Positions 49,952-60,698 of a stretch of DNA of 64,000 bases are shown here, in pieces; position 1 is the first letter of the stretch, and each line of letters starts with the position of its first letter. The DNA is from Planctomycetota bacterium. Its GTDB lineage: Bacteria > Planctomycetota > Planctomycetia > Pirellulales > Pirellulaceae. The notes under the pieces are model-generated. The model saw only the letters and a program-made list of their open reading frames with translations, searched no databases and was not told where the DNA came from. The stretch lies in the NCBI GenBank assembly GCA_029259935.1, contig JAJDEH010000476.1, forward strand, positions 1-64,000, given 5' to 3'. The translations under genes and the position numbers were made by a program.

Positions 49952-52942
49952 CTACTTCAGACTGCTCAAGAAGGCGGTCAGATCCGCGACTTGCTGAGCG
50001 GTCATGTCCCGCAACAACAGGTCTGGCATGATCGATTGCTGTTGGGCGACCATGTCTTCCACCTCGTCAGCCGGGATCGTCGTGACCTTGTTCTTTGCGT
50101 CCTTCAATACTAGTTGCTCGGCGTCTCGCGACACTAGTAACCCGCTGTGCACTTGGCCGCTGACGGTTTGTACCAGATAGACACGATACTTCGGTTCGAC
50201 TTCCTTGGAAGGATTCAGAATGGTGTCGAGCAATCTGCGGCGGTCGTACTTCTTGCCAATTTGGCTCAGATCGGGTCCGACTTCGGCGCCCTTGTCTTTG
50301 ATCTTGTGACAGTTCCGGCACTGTACGCCCGACGCTTCGAAAAAAAACCGGCGTCCCCGCTCGATGTCGCCCGCCATGGCGAGTATCTTTTCCGGAACGA
50401 CCACGTTGCCCAGCCGCTGAGTGCGTTGTTCTTCGGGCAAATACCTTTCGAACAGATCACGAACGCGTGCGTCGGGATGTTTCGCCGCTTTGGTAATCAC
50501 TTCAGCGCGAACGGATGTTGGCAGTTCTTGATTCGCGCCGTCGTTCAACGCATAGGCCAGCCGCAGCGCTCCCTGCGTGGATTCCAATATCTGATCGATG
50601 ACCGAGTTGCTGCCTTGTGCCGAGCCTGCATTTTCTAGCTTCTTGAATGCCTCGCTAAGCAACAGCTCTTCCGCGGGCCGCTTGATTTGCCCGTCGGCGT
50701 AACTGCTGATCCAATCGTGCAGCAATTGAACTCCCGCGCTATCCACGACTGAAGATCCAATTCGTGGCATACGGCCTGGACCTAATTTTGAGGTTCGATA
50801 GAGCATCACACTTTGAAACGGCTGCCCTGGCGCTAAAAGCTGTGCGTTAGGAATGTGAAAGCCGCCATGAGCCGGACGAACGCCGGCGATCTTCATGTCT
50901 TCCATTGTCAGCGTGGCCAGCAGATTGACGTCCGAATTGCCGCCACCCCATTTGCGATGGCAATGCGAACAGTTGGCGTGCAGATAGGATCGGGCCCGCT
51001 GGCTGACGGGCGCGTCCTTGTCGTGATAGTCGACCAGTTTCTCTAGCTTGTCGGGTGATCGCGGCAGAGGTTCGGTGAACAAACCAATGTGCTCAAAGGT
51101 TCTCAGTTGATTAGCGATCGTCCCACCGTAGTCGTGATCTCGATTTAGTTGCAATGTATTCATGCCCAGTGCATACTTCGCCGCCATATTGTGACAGACG
51201 ATGCATTCAGTTCGACTGGGGAAATGCCAAGTCTGAGTGCGTTTTCCGCCCGGAGCGGTGGCGTCTTGAATGGTCAGTTTGCGGTCCAGGCCGCGCGGGT
51301 CTTCCAGCAACACGGCGTCGGTCTGGTCGTCGTTCCACAAATAGGTGTAGCCGCGCCAAAACTGCGCTCCCACGGCGTCCGAACCCTCGAGTTCTTCATA
51401 ATGCAGAATTCGCGTTTCCAGCCGGCGGCGGCTTCGGGGGTTGCCGGTTTCCAGTTCCATGGACAAGGTTTCGACCGTGACCGTACCGTCGGGCAGTTTC
51501 CAACTATGCGGCGCTCCGGGAGCGGGCTGCGGATACACCGTGCCATCAAAAACAATTTGCGATTCACCCGGCAACGCCAGCAATCGCTGCTTGCTCGCTC
51601 CGTCGCACCATTGGGGAGCGATCACGGAATAGGGAATGACGCCCGGTGCCGGAACATGTTTTGCAACCGAAGCAAACAGGCCTGTCTCGCTCAGCCGCCG
51701 CGGAAACGAACTTCCGTCATCCACTACCGGGTTTTCTTCCAACTTACTGATGCGACCACTGATGTGATCGACTAAGAACAATTCGTTGTCGTGATCCTCG
51801 GTGAAACCTACCAAACGAAGACTAGAGTCCACCAGTTCGCCATGTTCGGTAACCTCTTTCTTTTTGGGATCGTAGCGCAACATCCAGATCTTCCCCGAAT
51901 CGTAATCACCATAGATGTAGGCGCCGCGAAGTTTGGGAATTCGTGAACCGTGGTAAACATAACCGCCCGTAATCGACCGGCACTCGACGTGATGATGTTC
52001 AAAAATAGGCTCGATAAACGGCGTTGGTCCCCGCGGACGATCCGGCCCAAACGGATGACTGCCTTCCAACACACTCCATCCGTAATTTCCCCCACGCTCG
52101 ATCTGCAAGACAGCCTCCCAGAGATCCTGCCCAATATTCCCCGTCCACAGCTTACCGGTCTTCCGATCGAATGCGATCTTCCAAGGCTGCCGTAACCCAT
52201 AAGCCCAAATTTCGCCCCGCGCGTCGGGAACCTTGGTGAACGGGTTGTCGGCCGGGATGGTATACGGCTTGCCCGCGGACTGCCGATCGACGTCGATGCG
52301 CAGTATCGCACCCGAGAGATTTGTCAGATCTTGGCCCGTCCGATATTCATCCGCGATCCCGCTCGAGTCACCCGTGGCGATGTACAAGTAGCCATCAGGA
52401 CCAAACTTCAAGCAACCGCCGTTGTGACCGCCCGATGGCCAAGTGATCAAAACCTTCTCGCTCGTCGGATCGACGCGTGGAGGATTGCCGCTTGCGTTGA
52501 AGCGGGCAACACGCGTCCCTTCCGGATGCTCTTCCGTGTGGACGAGATAAGTTACGTAACAAAAACCGTTCTTCGCAAATTCAGGATGAAACGCAAGGCC
52601 GTACACGACCTTCTTCATATCCAGAAACAGATCCGCCGATTCGGCCCGCGGGTCATTGGGAAACGAGTAGATCTTGCCATATCGCTCGACGACGAACATG
52701 CGATCCAATCCGGGAGCAAACGTGGCATCCAGCGGCTCGTCGAATTTCAGTTTGGGAAAGGCGCCCACGGTTCGATAGGGAGACGGCGGATCGGGCGAGC
52801 CCTTGATTTTGGAATTGGTCCAAGCCGTGCGTTTCGTTAGCCCGTAGGGTTTTTCATCGGCCAGCGATCCGTTAACCGAGTGGAGGAACCAAACGAGTAC
52901 CGACAAGGCACACGACCGCACGAAAAGCTTGGAGCAGAGCAT
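49952..52942 (-). CDS. PQQ-dependent sugar dehydrogenase-like protein fused to c-type cytochrome domains
   Basis: 996 residues from the ATG at 52942, which starts a signal peptide (MLCSKLFVRSCALSVLVWFL); the open frame to 53338 is not family-like. Residues about 30-440 are the GSDH/sorbosone dehydrogenase propeller: LDATFAPGLDRMFVVERYGK, LITWPSGGHNGGCLKFGPDG, YLYIATGDSSGIADEYRTGQ and WAYGLRQPWKIAFDRKTGKL. The middle domain carries CIVCH (about 578) and CSHCH (about 658). The end is the planctomycete haem domain: FFEASGVQCRNCHKIKD (about 873), GPDLSQIGKKYDRRRLLDTI and ILNPSKEVEPKY. It oxidises a sugar or alcohol and passes electrons to haems outside the membrane. Divergent from ftsH. Confidence 0.92.
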   Translation of the reverse strand: MLCSKLFVRSCALSVLVWFLHSVNGSLADEKPYGLTKRTAWTNSKIKGSPDPPSPYRTVGAFPKLKFDEPLDATFAPGLDRMFVVERYGKIYSFPNDPRAESADLFLDMKKVVYGLAFHPEFAKNGFCYVTYLVHTEEHPEGTRVARFNASGNPPRVDPTSEKVLITWPSGGHNGGCLKFGPDGYLYIATGDSSGIADEYRTGQDLTNLSGAILRIDVDRQSAGKPYTIPADNPFTKVPDARGEIWAYGLRQPWKIAFDRKTGKLWTGNIGQDLWEAVLQIERGGNYGWSVLEGSHPFGPDRPRGPTPFIEPIFEHHHVECRSITGGYVYHGSRIPKLRGAYIYGDYDSGKIWMLRYDPKKKEVTEHGELVDSSLRLVGFTEDHDNELFLVDHISGRISKLEENPVVDDGSSFPRRLSETGLFASVAKHVPAPGVIPYSVIAPQWCDGASKQRLLALPGESQIVFDGTVYPQPAPGAPHSWKLPDGTVTVETLSMELETGNPRSRRRLETRILHYEELEGSDAVGAQFWRGYTYLWNDDQTDAVLLEDPRGLDRKLTIQDATAPGGKRTQTWHFPSRTECIVCHNMAAKYALGMNTLQLNRDHDYGGTIANQLRTFEHIGLFTEPLPRSPDKLEKLVDYHDKDAPVSQRARSYLHANCSHCHRKWGGGNSDVNLLATLTMEDMKIAGVRPAHGGFHIPNAQLLAPGQPFQSVMLYRTSKLGPGRMPRIGSSVVDSAGVQLLHDWISSYADGQIKRPAEELLLSEAFKKLENAGSAQGSNSVIDQILESTQGALRLAYALNDGANQELPTSVRAEVITKAAKHPDARVRDLFERYLPEEQRTQRLGNVVVPEKILAMAGDIERGRRFFFEASGVQCRNCHKIKDKGAEVGPDLSQIGKKYDRRRLLDTILNPSKEVEPKYRVYLVQTVSGQVHSGLLVSRDAEQLVLKDAKNKVTTIPADEVEDMVAQQQSIMPDLLLRDMTAQQVADLTAFLSSLK

Positions 52943-53330
52943 GGATTCATCCTTCGCCACGAAGAAATGCCGGATCAATACAGGGACGAGTATAAGCCAC
53001 CCGCCAGCGAGTTCAACAATTCCGGCGGTGGGCCGCGATTCGTGCGGCGAGCCGCCGGCCGCTGCAGATTTCTGCCTTCGACGTGCCGTGTTCGACTTTC
53101 GATATTCGCCACCGAATACAGCGTTTCGCTCGTTCCTCTCACCAACCCGGGCCATCAAACCCATCGATTCAACATCTCGATGAATAAAAACGCCGCGGAA
53201 CGTCTCCAATAACCATCGGTTTATCGATCTCCGTGCCTTGCCCACGTCGCACTTTTTCAACTTGTCCGATACAATTCCGGTACAAAGATGCAACCAGTGA
53301 CAGGGATTCAAGGGAACCCCGGAGGAATTA
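52943..53330. other. Divergent promoter region between the dehydrogenase-cytochrome gene and ftsH
   Basis: About 390 bases without a supported gene. It must contain promoters in both directions. The last bases before ftsH hold its ribosome binding site (GGAGGAATT). No terminator, RNA gene or repeat is seen. Confidence 0.6.
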
Positions 53331-55340
53331 ATGGACAAAGACGATAAGCAAGGTCCTTCTCAACCACAAGATCGCACGCCTTGGCTGCGTGGACCCAATC
53401 TATTCATCGCGGCCCTGCTCGGCACGCTGGCCATTGTGCTGGTCATTCGGCTGGCGACGCCCACCCCTTCGCTGATTTCCCGCGAGTTCTTTGAACTGCA
53501 AGTTGAAGCACGCGTTGACACGGACGATAGTGGCAAGAAAACTTCCAACGTCACCAATGTGACGATCGGCCCCACCGAGTTGCGCGGAGAATTCCGCAAG
53601 TTGCCGCCCACGCCGTTGGAGCTTGAGGAACGCAAGGAGAAAGTCCAAAAGTACTTTCGGATGGACATGCCGAAGAGCCTGGAAGAGCAGGACAAGCTGT
53701 GGAAATATCTAGAGCAGAACAATGTCTATCCAAAACGCGCGCAAGAAGACAGTACTTTCACGGTCCTGATCATGATCGCCGTGGCTCTGCCGTTTGCCAT
53801 TCTTCTGTTTATGTGGATTTCCTATCGACGGGCACAAAACCAGATGCTTGGCGGTGGCGGTTTTCTGTCGGGGTTCAGCAAGAGTCCCGCCAAACGCTAT
53901 GAGTCGAGTGACCATCCAACGACGTTTAAGGACGTTGCCGGTTTGGATAATGTAAAAGGCGATCTCATGGAGATCGTCGACTATTTGAAGGATCCGCAAA
54001 AGTTCCAGCGGTTGGGCGGACGCGTGCCCAAGGGGGTCTTGCTGAATGGAGCCCCGGGCACCGGCAAGACCTTATTGGCTCGTGCCGTGGCAGGCGAGGC
54101 CGACGTTCCCTTTTTCTCCGTGAACGGATCCGAGTTTATTCAGATGTTTGTCGGCGTTGGGGCCAGCCGCGTGCGGGATTTGTTCAAAACCGCCAAGGAA
54201 GCGTCGCCCTCCATCATCTTCGTCGACGAAATCGATGCGGTCGGCCGGCAGCGCGGCGCGGGGCTAGGCGGTGGCCACGACGAACGCGAACAAACACTGA
54301 ATCAAATCCTCAGTGAAATGGACGGCTTTCTGCCGAACGAAGCCACGATTGTGATGGCCGCGACCAATCGGCCCGACATCCTCGATCCGGCGTTGTTGCG
54401 TCCGGGCCGCTTCGACCGCCATATCACCGTGAATCGTCCCACGCTGAAAGGGCGTCTTGAGATTTTCAAAGTCCACATTCGCGAAGTCCCTCTCGCCGAC
54501 AACGTTGACTTGGAAGTGTTGGCCGCGGCAACCGTGGGCCTGACCGGCGCGGACATTCGGAATATCGTCAACGAATCGGCGTTGTGGGCGGCTCGTAACG
54601 ATAAGAATGTGGTCGAAATGGAGGACTTTGAATACGCCCGCGACAAGGTCCTCATGGGGGCCAAACGCGAGGAAGTGCTGAGCGCGGCGGAAAAGGAAAA
54701 AACCGCTTACCACGAAGGCGGCCATACGCTGACCGCTTGGAATCTGGAGGGCGCGCATCGCGTCCACAAAGTCACCGTGATTCCGCGCGGAAGAAGCCTT
54801 GGCGTCACGCAAATGCTACCGGGCGAGGATCGCATGAATCTGTCGGAGACCGAATTGCGCGATAACCTGGTTGTCTTGCTCGGCGGACGAGCCGCTGAAA
54901 AACTGGTGTACGACGAGGCGACCGTTGGTGCCGAAAACGACCTTGAAAAGGCGACCGGCATGGCGCGGCGGATGGTCACTCACTGGGGCATGAGCGAACG
55001 CCTCGGACCCGTTAGCTATAAGCTTAGTGAAGAAGATCCGTTCCTGGGGCGGGAGCTTCATCAGCAGCGGCAATTCAGCGAGCATACGATGGAGTTGATC
55101 GACCAAGAAGTCGCCCAACTGCTGCACGAATCGGCGGACAGGGCTTTTGCCATGTTACAAAAAGACCGTGATAAGTTGGAGAGATTGGCCCAAGCCCTCG
55201 TGGCCGAGGAAGAGCTTGACGAACAGCGAATTACCGAGCTGATCGGACCCTCGGTGCGTGCAGCGGCCGAGAAAAATGGAAAGCCCAACACGGCGACGGT
55301 CGTATCCGAAACCGATTCCGTGCAAAATCCAGCGACGTAA
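53331..55340 (+). CDS. ftsH: ATP-dependent zinc metalloprotease FtsH
   Basis: 669 residues, preceded by GGAGGAATTA. Two membrane segments at about 24-43 ([20 protein letters not shown]) and 140-160 ([20 protein letters not shown]) flank an extracytoplasmic part. The AAA domain has Walker A ([19 protein letters not shown]), the pore loop ([18 protein letters not shown]), Walker B ([16 protein letters not shown]) and the SRH ([18 protein letters not shown]). The zinc motif is [13 protein letters not shown] (HExGH) with the third ligand in [14 protein letters not shown]. It degrades membrane and short-lived proteins such as LpxC/SecY-type substrates. Divergent from the PQQ-cytochrome gene and upstream of rsgA. 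Confidence 0.97.
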   Translation: MDKDDKQGPSQPQDRTPWLRGPNLFIAALLGTLAIVLVIRLATPTPSLISREFFELQVEARVDTDDSGKKTSNVTNVTIGPTELRGEFRKLPPTPLELEERKEKVQKYFRMDMPKSLEEQDKLWKYLEQNNVYPKRAQEDSTFTVLIMIAVALPFAILLFMWISYRRAQNQMLGGGGFLSGFSKSPAKRYESSDHPTTFKDVAGLDNVKGDLMEIVDYLKDPQKFQRLGGRVPKGVLLNGAPGTGKTLLARAVAGEADVPFFSVNGSEFIQMFVGVGASRVRDLFKTAKEASPSIIFVDEIDAVGRQRGAGLGGGHDEREQTLNQILSEMDGFLPNEATIVMAATNRPDILDPALLRPGRFDRHITVNRPTLKGRLEIFKVHIREVPLADNVDLEVLAAATVGLTGADIRNIVNESALWAARNDKNVVEMEDFEYARDKVLMGAKREEVLSAAEKEKTAYHEGGHTLTAWNLEGAHRVHKVTVIPRGRSLGVTQMLPGEDRMNLSETELRDNLVVLLGGRAAEKLVYDEATVGAENDLEKATGMARRMVTHWGMSERLGPVSYKLSEEDPFLGRELHQQRQFSEHTMELIDQEVAQLLHESADRAFAMLQKDRDKLERLAQALVAEEELDEQRITELIGPSVRAAAEKNGKPNTATVVSETDSVQNPAT

Positions 55341-55366
55341 TTTATTTTTCGTGATTCCGTTCATCG

Positions 55367-56509
55367 ATGGCCAAGAAGAAAAAGCAAAAGAGCAAGATCC
55401 GCACGGAATTTCGCAAGCGACATGAAGTCCGAACACGTACCGGGGATTTTACTCGACAGTTCCGGCAATTGGACGGTGAAGAAGAGGACACCGAGCACTC
55501 CGAGCGCATCAGCGGCAAGGGCGATTTGGTCAAGAAGCGGACCATAATCGGCCATCAAGCGGAAGTTGAGGAAGCTGGACTGTCCGTCGAATTGGAGATC
55601 GACGAATCGAACTGTCGGCTGGGTCGGGTGCTGAGTGTTCATGGCCTCAATACCAATGTAAGAACAGACGACGGCGAACGACTGAAGTGTGCTGTCCGGG
55701 GAATTCTCAAATCCCTCAGCACCGATCAACGCAACGTCGTGGTCGCGGGCGACCGGGTCCTCATTTCCACGACCAGTCCCGGCGAAGGTGTGATTGAACG
55801 TGTCGAACCGCGCAAGAGCATGATCTGCCGGACCAGCCGCGAAAAGCAACATGTGCTGGTCGCCAACGTGGACCAGCTTTTGATCGTGGGCAGTGCCGCC
55901 GAGCCGACCTTGAAACCCAATCTCATCGATCGGTTTTTGTTGACTGCCGAAAAGAACCGCCTTCAGCCGATCATTTGCATCAACAAAGTAGACCTTGTTG
56001 ATATCGCGGATCTGCAACCGCTGGTCGGAGTGTACGCACAAATGGGCTATCAGGTGGTACTCCTGTCGTGCGAAACGGGCTTCGGTATCGAATACATCAA
56101 GCGCTGTGTCATTGGCAAGGACAGTGTTGTCGTGGGACAGAGTGGTGTCGGCAAATCGTCTTTGCTGAATACGATCGATCCAACCCTGAATTTGACGGTT
56201 AACCAAGTTAGCGCGGAAAACCAAAAAGGGAAACACACGACGTCGGCCGCTCGTTTCATTCCGATTCAGCAAGGCGGCCACATCGTGGACACTCCTGGAA
56301 TTCGGCAGTTTCAGTTGTGGGACGTGATCCCCGCAGAGGTGGAAGGCTTCTTACGCGACTTGCGGCCTTACATTAACCTCTGCCGCTTTCCCGATTGCAC
56401 GCATACACACGAGGAACAGTGTGCCGTCAAGGACGCGGTCGCGGACGGTCGCCTGGATGCCAGGCGGTATGAAAGTTACTGTCACATTTTTGCCGGTGAC
56501 GCAGCATAA
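55367..56509 (+). CDS. rsgA: Ribosome small subunit-dependent GTPase A
   Basis: 380 residues. An OB-fold domain with a basic N-terminus (MAKKKKQKSKIRTEFRKRHE) precedes the circularly permuted GTPase: INKVDL (G4), then GQSGVGKSSLLNTIDP (G1), GKHTTSAARFIP (G2) and DTPGIRQF (G3). The zinc site follows at the end (CRFPDCTHTHEEQC, with Cys, His and Cys ligands). RsgA/YjeQ checks late 30S assembly. It lies 26 bases after ftsH, so the two may be transcribed together. The N-terminal extension is longer than in many homologues, and the start is uncertain. Confidence 0.97.
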   Translation: MAKKKKQKSKIRTEFRKRHEVRTRTGDFTRQFRQLDGEEEDTEHSERISGKGDLVKKRTIIGHQAEVEEAGLSVELEIDESNCRLGRVLSVHGLNTNVRTDDGERLKCAVRGILKSLSTDQRNVVVAGDRVLISTTSPGEGVIERVEPRKSMICRTSREKQHVLVANVDQLLIVGSAAEPTLKPNLIDRFLLTAEKNRLQPIICINKVDLVDIADLQPLVGVYAQMGYQVVLLSCETGFGIEYIKRCVIGKDSVVVGQSGVGKSSLLNTIDPTLNLTVNQVSAENQKGKHTTSAARFIPIQQGGHIVDTPGIRQFQLWDVIPAEVEGFLRDLRPYINLCRFPDCTHTHEEQCAVKDAVADGRLDARRYESYCHIFAGDAA

Positions 56510-56611
56510 AGCGGACGTTGGCGTGCAGCCGTTCGGCTGAGAAAACACGCCAAATCTTGAACAGCCGTTAGAGAAGAACCGGTCAACGCCAGGACCTCCA
56601 ATCTCGGAGCC

Positions 56612-59353
56612 GTGATGCCAGACAACGCCAAGACAGCCGACATTCTGCACCGTGAGATCTCGCTGCTTGGCGAGATGCTGGGGCAGACCATCGAACAGCT
56701 TGCGGGAACCGATGGTTTTCAAACCGTGGAGACGATTCGCTGCCTTTCGCGCGATCGGCGAAATGGTGATGCCGAAGCGGACCGGCGACTGGGCGAAATG
56801 CTCTCGTCCATGGACGAGCATCAATTGCGCGTCGTCGTCCGTGCCTTTACCGTCTTTTTGGATCTGGCGAACCTAGCGGAGGATCGGCAGCGGGTGCGTG
56901 TTCTTCGTGAACGAGAACGGGAACTCTATCCGCGGGCTCCAAGCGAATCGATCGAGGATGCCTTGATTCGCCTGAAGTCCGCCGGGAAAAGTGCCGACGC
57001 CATCGAGCAGTTGCTGCAGCAATTGAGTGTCGGACTCGTTTTCACCGCTCACCCCACGGAGGCAAAACGGCGATCAATACGCGCGAAGCTACGCCGCATA
57101 CGAACGCTGCTTTACGATTCGGACGCCGACCTGCTGCCCGCCGAATCCGGCCGCAATCGCGAGTTGTTAGAGGGCGAGCTGATGAAGTTATGGTTAACCG
57201 ACTTCATTCGCCCTTGGCGCCCGACCGTGCTGCAAGAAGTTCAGCGAGGATTATCAATCAAGCCGATCTTGTGGGACGTGCTGCCACGGATGTTACGAGA
57301 CATTCGCGCGGCCTGCTCGGCGTTGTTTGAAGAGCATGCGTTTCATGTTCCGCCGTGCGTGACATTAGGTTCGTGGATAGGCGGTGATCGAGACGGTCAC
57401 CCCTACGTCACGGCCGATGTTACGGAACAAACCATATTGTGGCTACGAAGCGCCGCAATCGACTTGCATCTCGCGGCATGCCGCGCTCTTTACGATTCGC
57501 TGAGTCTGTCGACACGCGAGTTGCCCCCCGGAGACGGCCTGCAGACGCGCATCGACTCGGCCTTGGCACAATGGCGGACGTTGAGGGATCGTTTGAATGA
57601 GATTCCGCCGAATGAGGTACCTAGGCGATGGCTTTCAGTGATTCGGTGGCGTCTGGAGCAAACGCACCTTGTGCAGCTTGACGAAGACATCTTGGGTGCC
57701 TATGCATCCGCGGAAGAACTCCACGAAGATGTATCGCGGTTGCTGGATAGTGTCAGTTTTCTTGCGGATCTGGGTGCCAGTGTTCGTGACGAAATCACCG
57801 CATGGCTAGACCGCATTCGCATCTTTGGCTTTCATCTTGCGCGGCTGGATGTCCGGCAAGACGCGAGCCAGCACTTTGAGGTCATGAACGAATTGTTCGC
57901 GGCAGCCGAAGTTCGATCGGACGCCGCCGAATTGGACGAAGGCCAGCGGCAAGCCCTGTTGTTGCAAACATTGGACCAGCCATTGAATCTCCGACCACAA
58001 GCCCTCTCGGAACAGGCCCGCGAAACACTGTCGTTGTTTGACCTTCTTGCCCAAGCCGAAACGGCATTCGGGATGAACGTCTGGGGTGGTCATGTGATCA
58101 GCATGACCCACGCGCCAAGTGATGTGCTGACCGTGGTTTGGCTCTGGCGACACGCGCTACAAAAGAACAGATCGGGCGCGGCCGATCTTCCGCGGCTTCC
58201 CATCATTCCGCTCTTTGAAACCATCGACGACCTGCGGCGCGCGCCCGAGATTCTCGAATCGCTGCTTCGAATTCCTGCTTATCGCGAGTATCTTCGTGAC
58301 CTCGACGATCGGCAAGTCGTGATGCTCGGCTACTCCGACAGCACGAAAGACGGCAGCTATCTTACGGCTTGCTGGGAACTGTACCGCGCGCAACAGAACC
58401 TGCACGAGGTTGCCTCGCGCGAAGGTATTCAATTGACGTTTTTTCATGGACGTGGTGGATCGCTCGGACGTGGCGGAGGCCCCGCGGCACGAAGCATTCT
58501 ATCCTTGCCCAAAGGCACGTTTGACGGATCGCTGCGACTGACCGAACAGGGCGAGGTTCTCGCCGAACGCTACGACGACCCGAAGATCGCCAGCCGGCAT
58601 TTGGAACAAATCGTCAGTTCCGCAATTCTTGCTTCGGGAACGCCGGCACCTGCGGTGAACGACGATTGGTTGGCCATAATGGACCAGTTGGCGAGTACGT
58701 CGCTGGCCGCCTATCGCCAGTTAGTGGAGCAGCCCGGGTTCGTGGAATTCTTCACGAAGGCGACACCCATTTCCGAAATCAACAACCTGCCAATTGGATC
58801 GCGGCCTGCCCGCCGGCGAGGCGGCAATAGCCTTAGTGATTTACGGGCCATCCCGTGGGTCTTCTCCTGGACGCAATGCCGTTGCCTCATTCCCGCGTGG
58901 TTTGGACTAGGTGCGGCCCTTGAGTCGGCGCTGGAAAAGCCGGCGGCACTTCACGAATTGCAGCAGATGTATCACCACTGGGCCTTTTTCCGCGCGACGA
59001 TCGACAACGCCGAACTTGCTTTGGCCAAGACGGACCTCGGCATTGCCGAACGTTATGCAAGGACCGCCAATCAATCCGAAACACTGGCCAACATCGGATC
59101 GGCGATCTCGATGGAATTCGATCGTTCCAAGCGAACGTTGTTGGCCGTCACCGGGAACCAGGAACTGCTTGACGGCATCCCCTGGCTCAGAGAGTCCATT
59201 CGAGTCAGAAACCGGTACATCGATCCCTTGAATTTGATCCAGGTCGAGTTGCTCAAACGAATTCAACACGGAAGGGCCGAGGATGAGGAATTACAAAACC
59301 TGACGCGTCTGACGATCAACGGAATCGCGGCGGGAATGCGCACCAGTGGATAA
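56612..59353 (+). CDS. ppc: Phosphoenolpyruvate carboxylase
   Basis: 913 residues, within the normal length for the enzyme. It fixes bicarbonate onto PEP to give oxaloacetate (anaplerosis). Active-site regions are complete: LVFTAHPTEAKRRSIRAKL with the catalytic His, GSWIGGDRDGHPYVTADVT, VMLGYSDSTKDGSYLTACWE, FFHGRGGSLGRGGGPAARSI with the key Arg/Gly loop, and SRPARRRGGNSLSDLRAIPW. The C-terminus ends INGIAAGMRTSG, close to the canonical GxxxGxRNTG but with TSG in place of NTG. It is a single rightward gene converging on glcF, 22 bases apart. Confidence 0.97.
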   Translation: MMPDNAKTADILHREISLLGEMLGQTIEQLAGTDGFQTVETIRCLSRDRRNGDAEADRRLGEMLSSMDEHQLRVVVRAFTVFLDLANLAEDRQRVRVLRERERELYPRAPSESIEDALIRLKSAGKSADAIEQLLQQLSVGLVFTAHPTEAKRRSIRAKLRRIRTLLYDSDADLLPAESGRNRELLEGELMKLWLTDFIRPWRPTVLQEVQRGLSIKPILWDVLPRMLRDIRAACSALFEEHAFHVPPCVTLGSWIGGDRDGHPYVTADVTEQTILWLRSAAIDLHLAACRALYDSLSLSTRELPPGDGLQTRIDSALAQWRTLRDRLNEIPPNEVPRRWLSVIRWRLEQTHLVQLDEDILGAYASAEELHEDVSRLLDSVSFLADLGASVRDEITAWLDRIRIFGFHLARLDVRQDASQHFEVMNELFAAAEVRSDAAELDEGQRQALLLQTLDQPLNLRPQALSEQARETLSLFDLLAQAETAFGMNVWGGHVISMTHAPSDVLTVVWLWRHALQKNRSGAADLPRLPIIPLFETIDDLRRAPEILESLLRIPAYREYLRDLDDRQVVMLGYSDSTKDGSYLTACWELYRAQQNLHEVASREGIQLTFFHGRGGSLGRGGGPAARSILSLPKGTFDGSLRLTEQGEVLAERYDDPKIASRHLEQIVSSAILASGTPAPAVNDDWLAIMDQLASTSLAAYRQLVEQPGFVEFFTKATPISEINNLPIGSRPARRRGGNSLSDLRAIPWVFSWTQCRCLIPAWFGLGAALESALEKPAALHELQQMYHHWAFFRATIDNAELALAKTDLGIAERYARTANQSETLANIGSAISMEFDRSKRTLLAVTGNQELLDGIPWLRESIRVRNRYIDPLNLIQVELLKRIQHGRAEDEELQNLTRLTINGIAAGMRTSG

Positions 59354-59375
59354 GGACCATGCTTCGGCGTGCTGC

Positions 59376-60698
59376 TTAAGCTTCAAGCGGTAACTTCCGG
59401 TAGCTGCGGTCCAGCACATCCATCGGATGAAGCACGGTCAAACCCTGGCTTTGCTCTCGCGCCTCGCAGCCGATTTGCATCAGGCATCCGGTATTGGCGG
59501 TGATAACGACCTGGGCTCCGGTGTCCACGATGTTGCGCATCTTGCGCCGACTCAGGCGTTCCGCCATTTCTGGTTCCGTCAGGTTGTAAGTGCCCGCCGC
59601 TCCACAGCATAGTTCCGACTCGGCCAATTCCGTCAATTCCAGTCCGGGTATCTGGCGTAGAATGTTTCGCGGCGCATCGCGAACGCCTTGGGCATGCACC
59701 AAGTGGCAGGCGTCGTGATAGGTCGCCTTGACCGGAATCTCGCCGCGCGGCGCGACGAGCCCCAATTGATCCAGAAACTCATGGACATCCTTGACCTTGT
59801 CCGCGAACTGTTGTCGTTTGTCCTGAGCATCATCCTGCCAATGGTGGCCGTAATCTTTCAACATCGATGCGCAGCCGGCCACGTTTAATATCACGGCGTC
59901 CACATCGTCCAGATCAAAGGCTGCCACGTTTTGGTCGGCGAAATGCCGGGCCGGATCGCTGCTGCCGGCATGAAAGTGAATCGCCCCACAGCAGCCTTGA
60001 TTCGGAGGGACCACGACTTCGCAACCATTTTCCTGCAACACGCGGGCCGTCGCCCAATTCGTGCCACGAAACATCACATCCGAAACACAACCGCTGAACA
60101 ATGCAACGCGTGCCCGTCGCGTGCCTTTGGCTGGCAGCACCTCCGGCAGCGAATCCTGCCGCTTCTCCAACTTTGGCAGCATGCGAACCAAGCGGCCCAG
60201 ACGCGGCGGCAGCCAACGCCACAGACCCAAGCCGTTGACTAAACGGTCAAGCCGAAAGAACTGGGCGATTCGCGCCGGCAGTAGTGCGGTCCGCATGCGA
60301 GTGGGATACGGAAACATGCCAAACAGAATCCAGCGATGAAACCAATCGTCGGTCTTTTTCTTCCCGCCCTCGCCCGTCTGTTCCATCGCCACCCGAAAAG
60401 GCTCGATCAACTTGCCGTACTGCACGCCAGAGGGACACGCCGTTTCACAAGCACGGCAATCCAGACAAAGTTCCAGATGCCGCCGTACTTCTTGATTCAA
60501 CTCGAGTCGCTCATCCGTGACGGCCCTCATCAGATAGATTCGTCCCCGTGGGCTGTCGTTTTCATTTCCTAGTTCGGCGTACGTCGGGCAACTCGCGGTG
60601 CACAAACCGCAGTGGACACAATCCAAGAACAGGCTGTAATCAATATTTCCGCCAGGCGTGTTCGAGTTTTGTGCGTCGGTCGCGGGCGATTGGCTCAT
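59376..60698 (-). CDS. glcF: Glycolate oxidase iron-sulfur subunit
   Basis: 440 residues. Two 4Fe-4S motifs are at the N-terminus (CVHCGLCTASCPTY and CLDCRACETACPSG). Two CCG domains follow with FSGCVSDVMF, NQGCCGAIHFHAG, VILNVAGCASMLKDYG, YHDACHLVHAQG, and ELCCGAAGTYNLTEPEMAER near the end. It passes electrons from the flavoprotein subunits GlcD/GlcE. The start overlaps the glcE stop by four bases (60698-60695). glcDEF together oxidise glycolate to glyoxylate, here linked to the ppc region. Confidence 0.96.
   Translation of the reverse strand: MSQSPATDAQNSNTPGGNIDYSLFLDCVHCGLCTASCPTYAELGNENDSPRGRIYLMRAVTDERLELNQEVRRHLELCLDCRACETACPSGVQYGKLIEPFRVAMEQTGEGGKKKTDDWFHRWILFGMFPYPTRMRTALLPARIAQFFRLDRLVNGLGLWRWLPPRLGRLVRMLPKLEKRQDSLPEVLPAKGTRRARVALFSGCVSDVMFRGTNWATARVLQENGCEVVVPPNQGCCGAIHFHAGSSDPARHFADQNVAAFDLDDVDAVILNVAGCASMLKDYGHHWQDDAQDKRQQFADKVKDVHEFLDQLGLVAPRGEIPVKATYHDACHLVHAQGVRDAPRNILRQIPGLELTELAESELCCGAAGTYNLTEPEMAERLSRRKMRNIVDTGAQVVITANTGCLMQIGCEAREQSQGLTVLHPMDVLDRSYRKLPLEA

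Noticed and set aside
54700..54735. HEGGH instead of HEAGH in FtsH
   Set aside because: It still fits HExxH, and the third zinc ligand and the rest of the protease site are intact, so this is ordinary variation.
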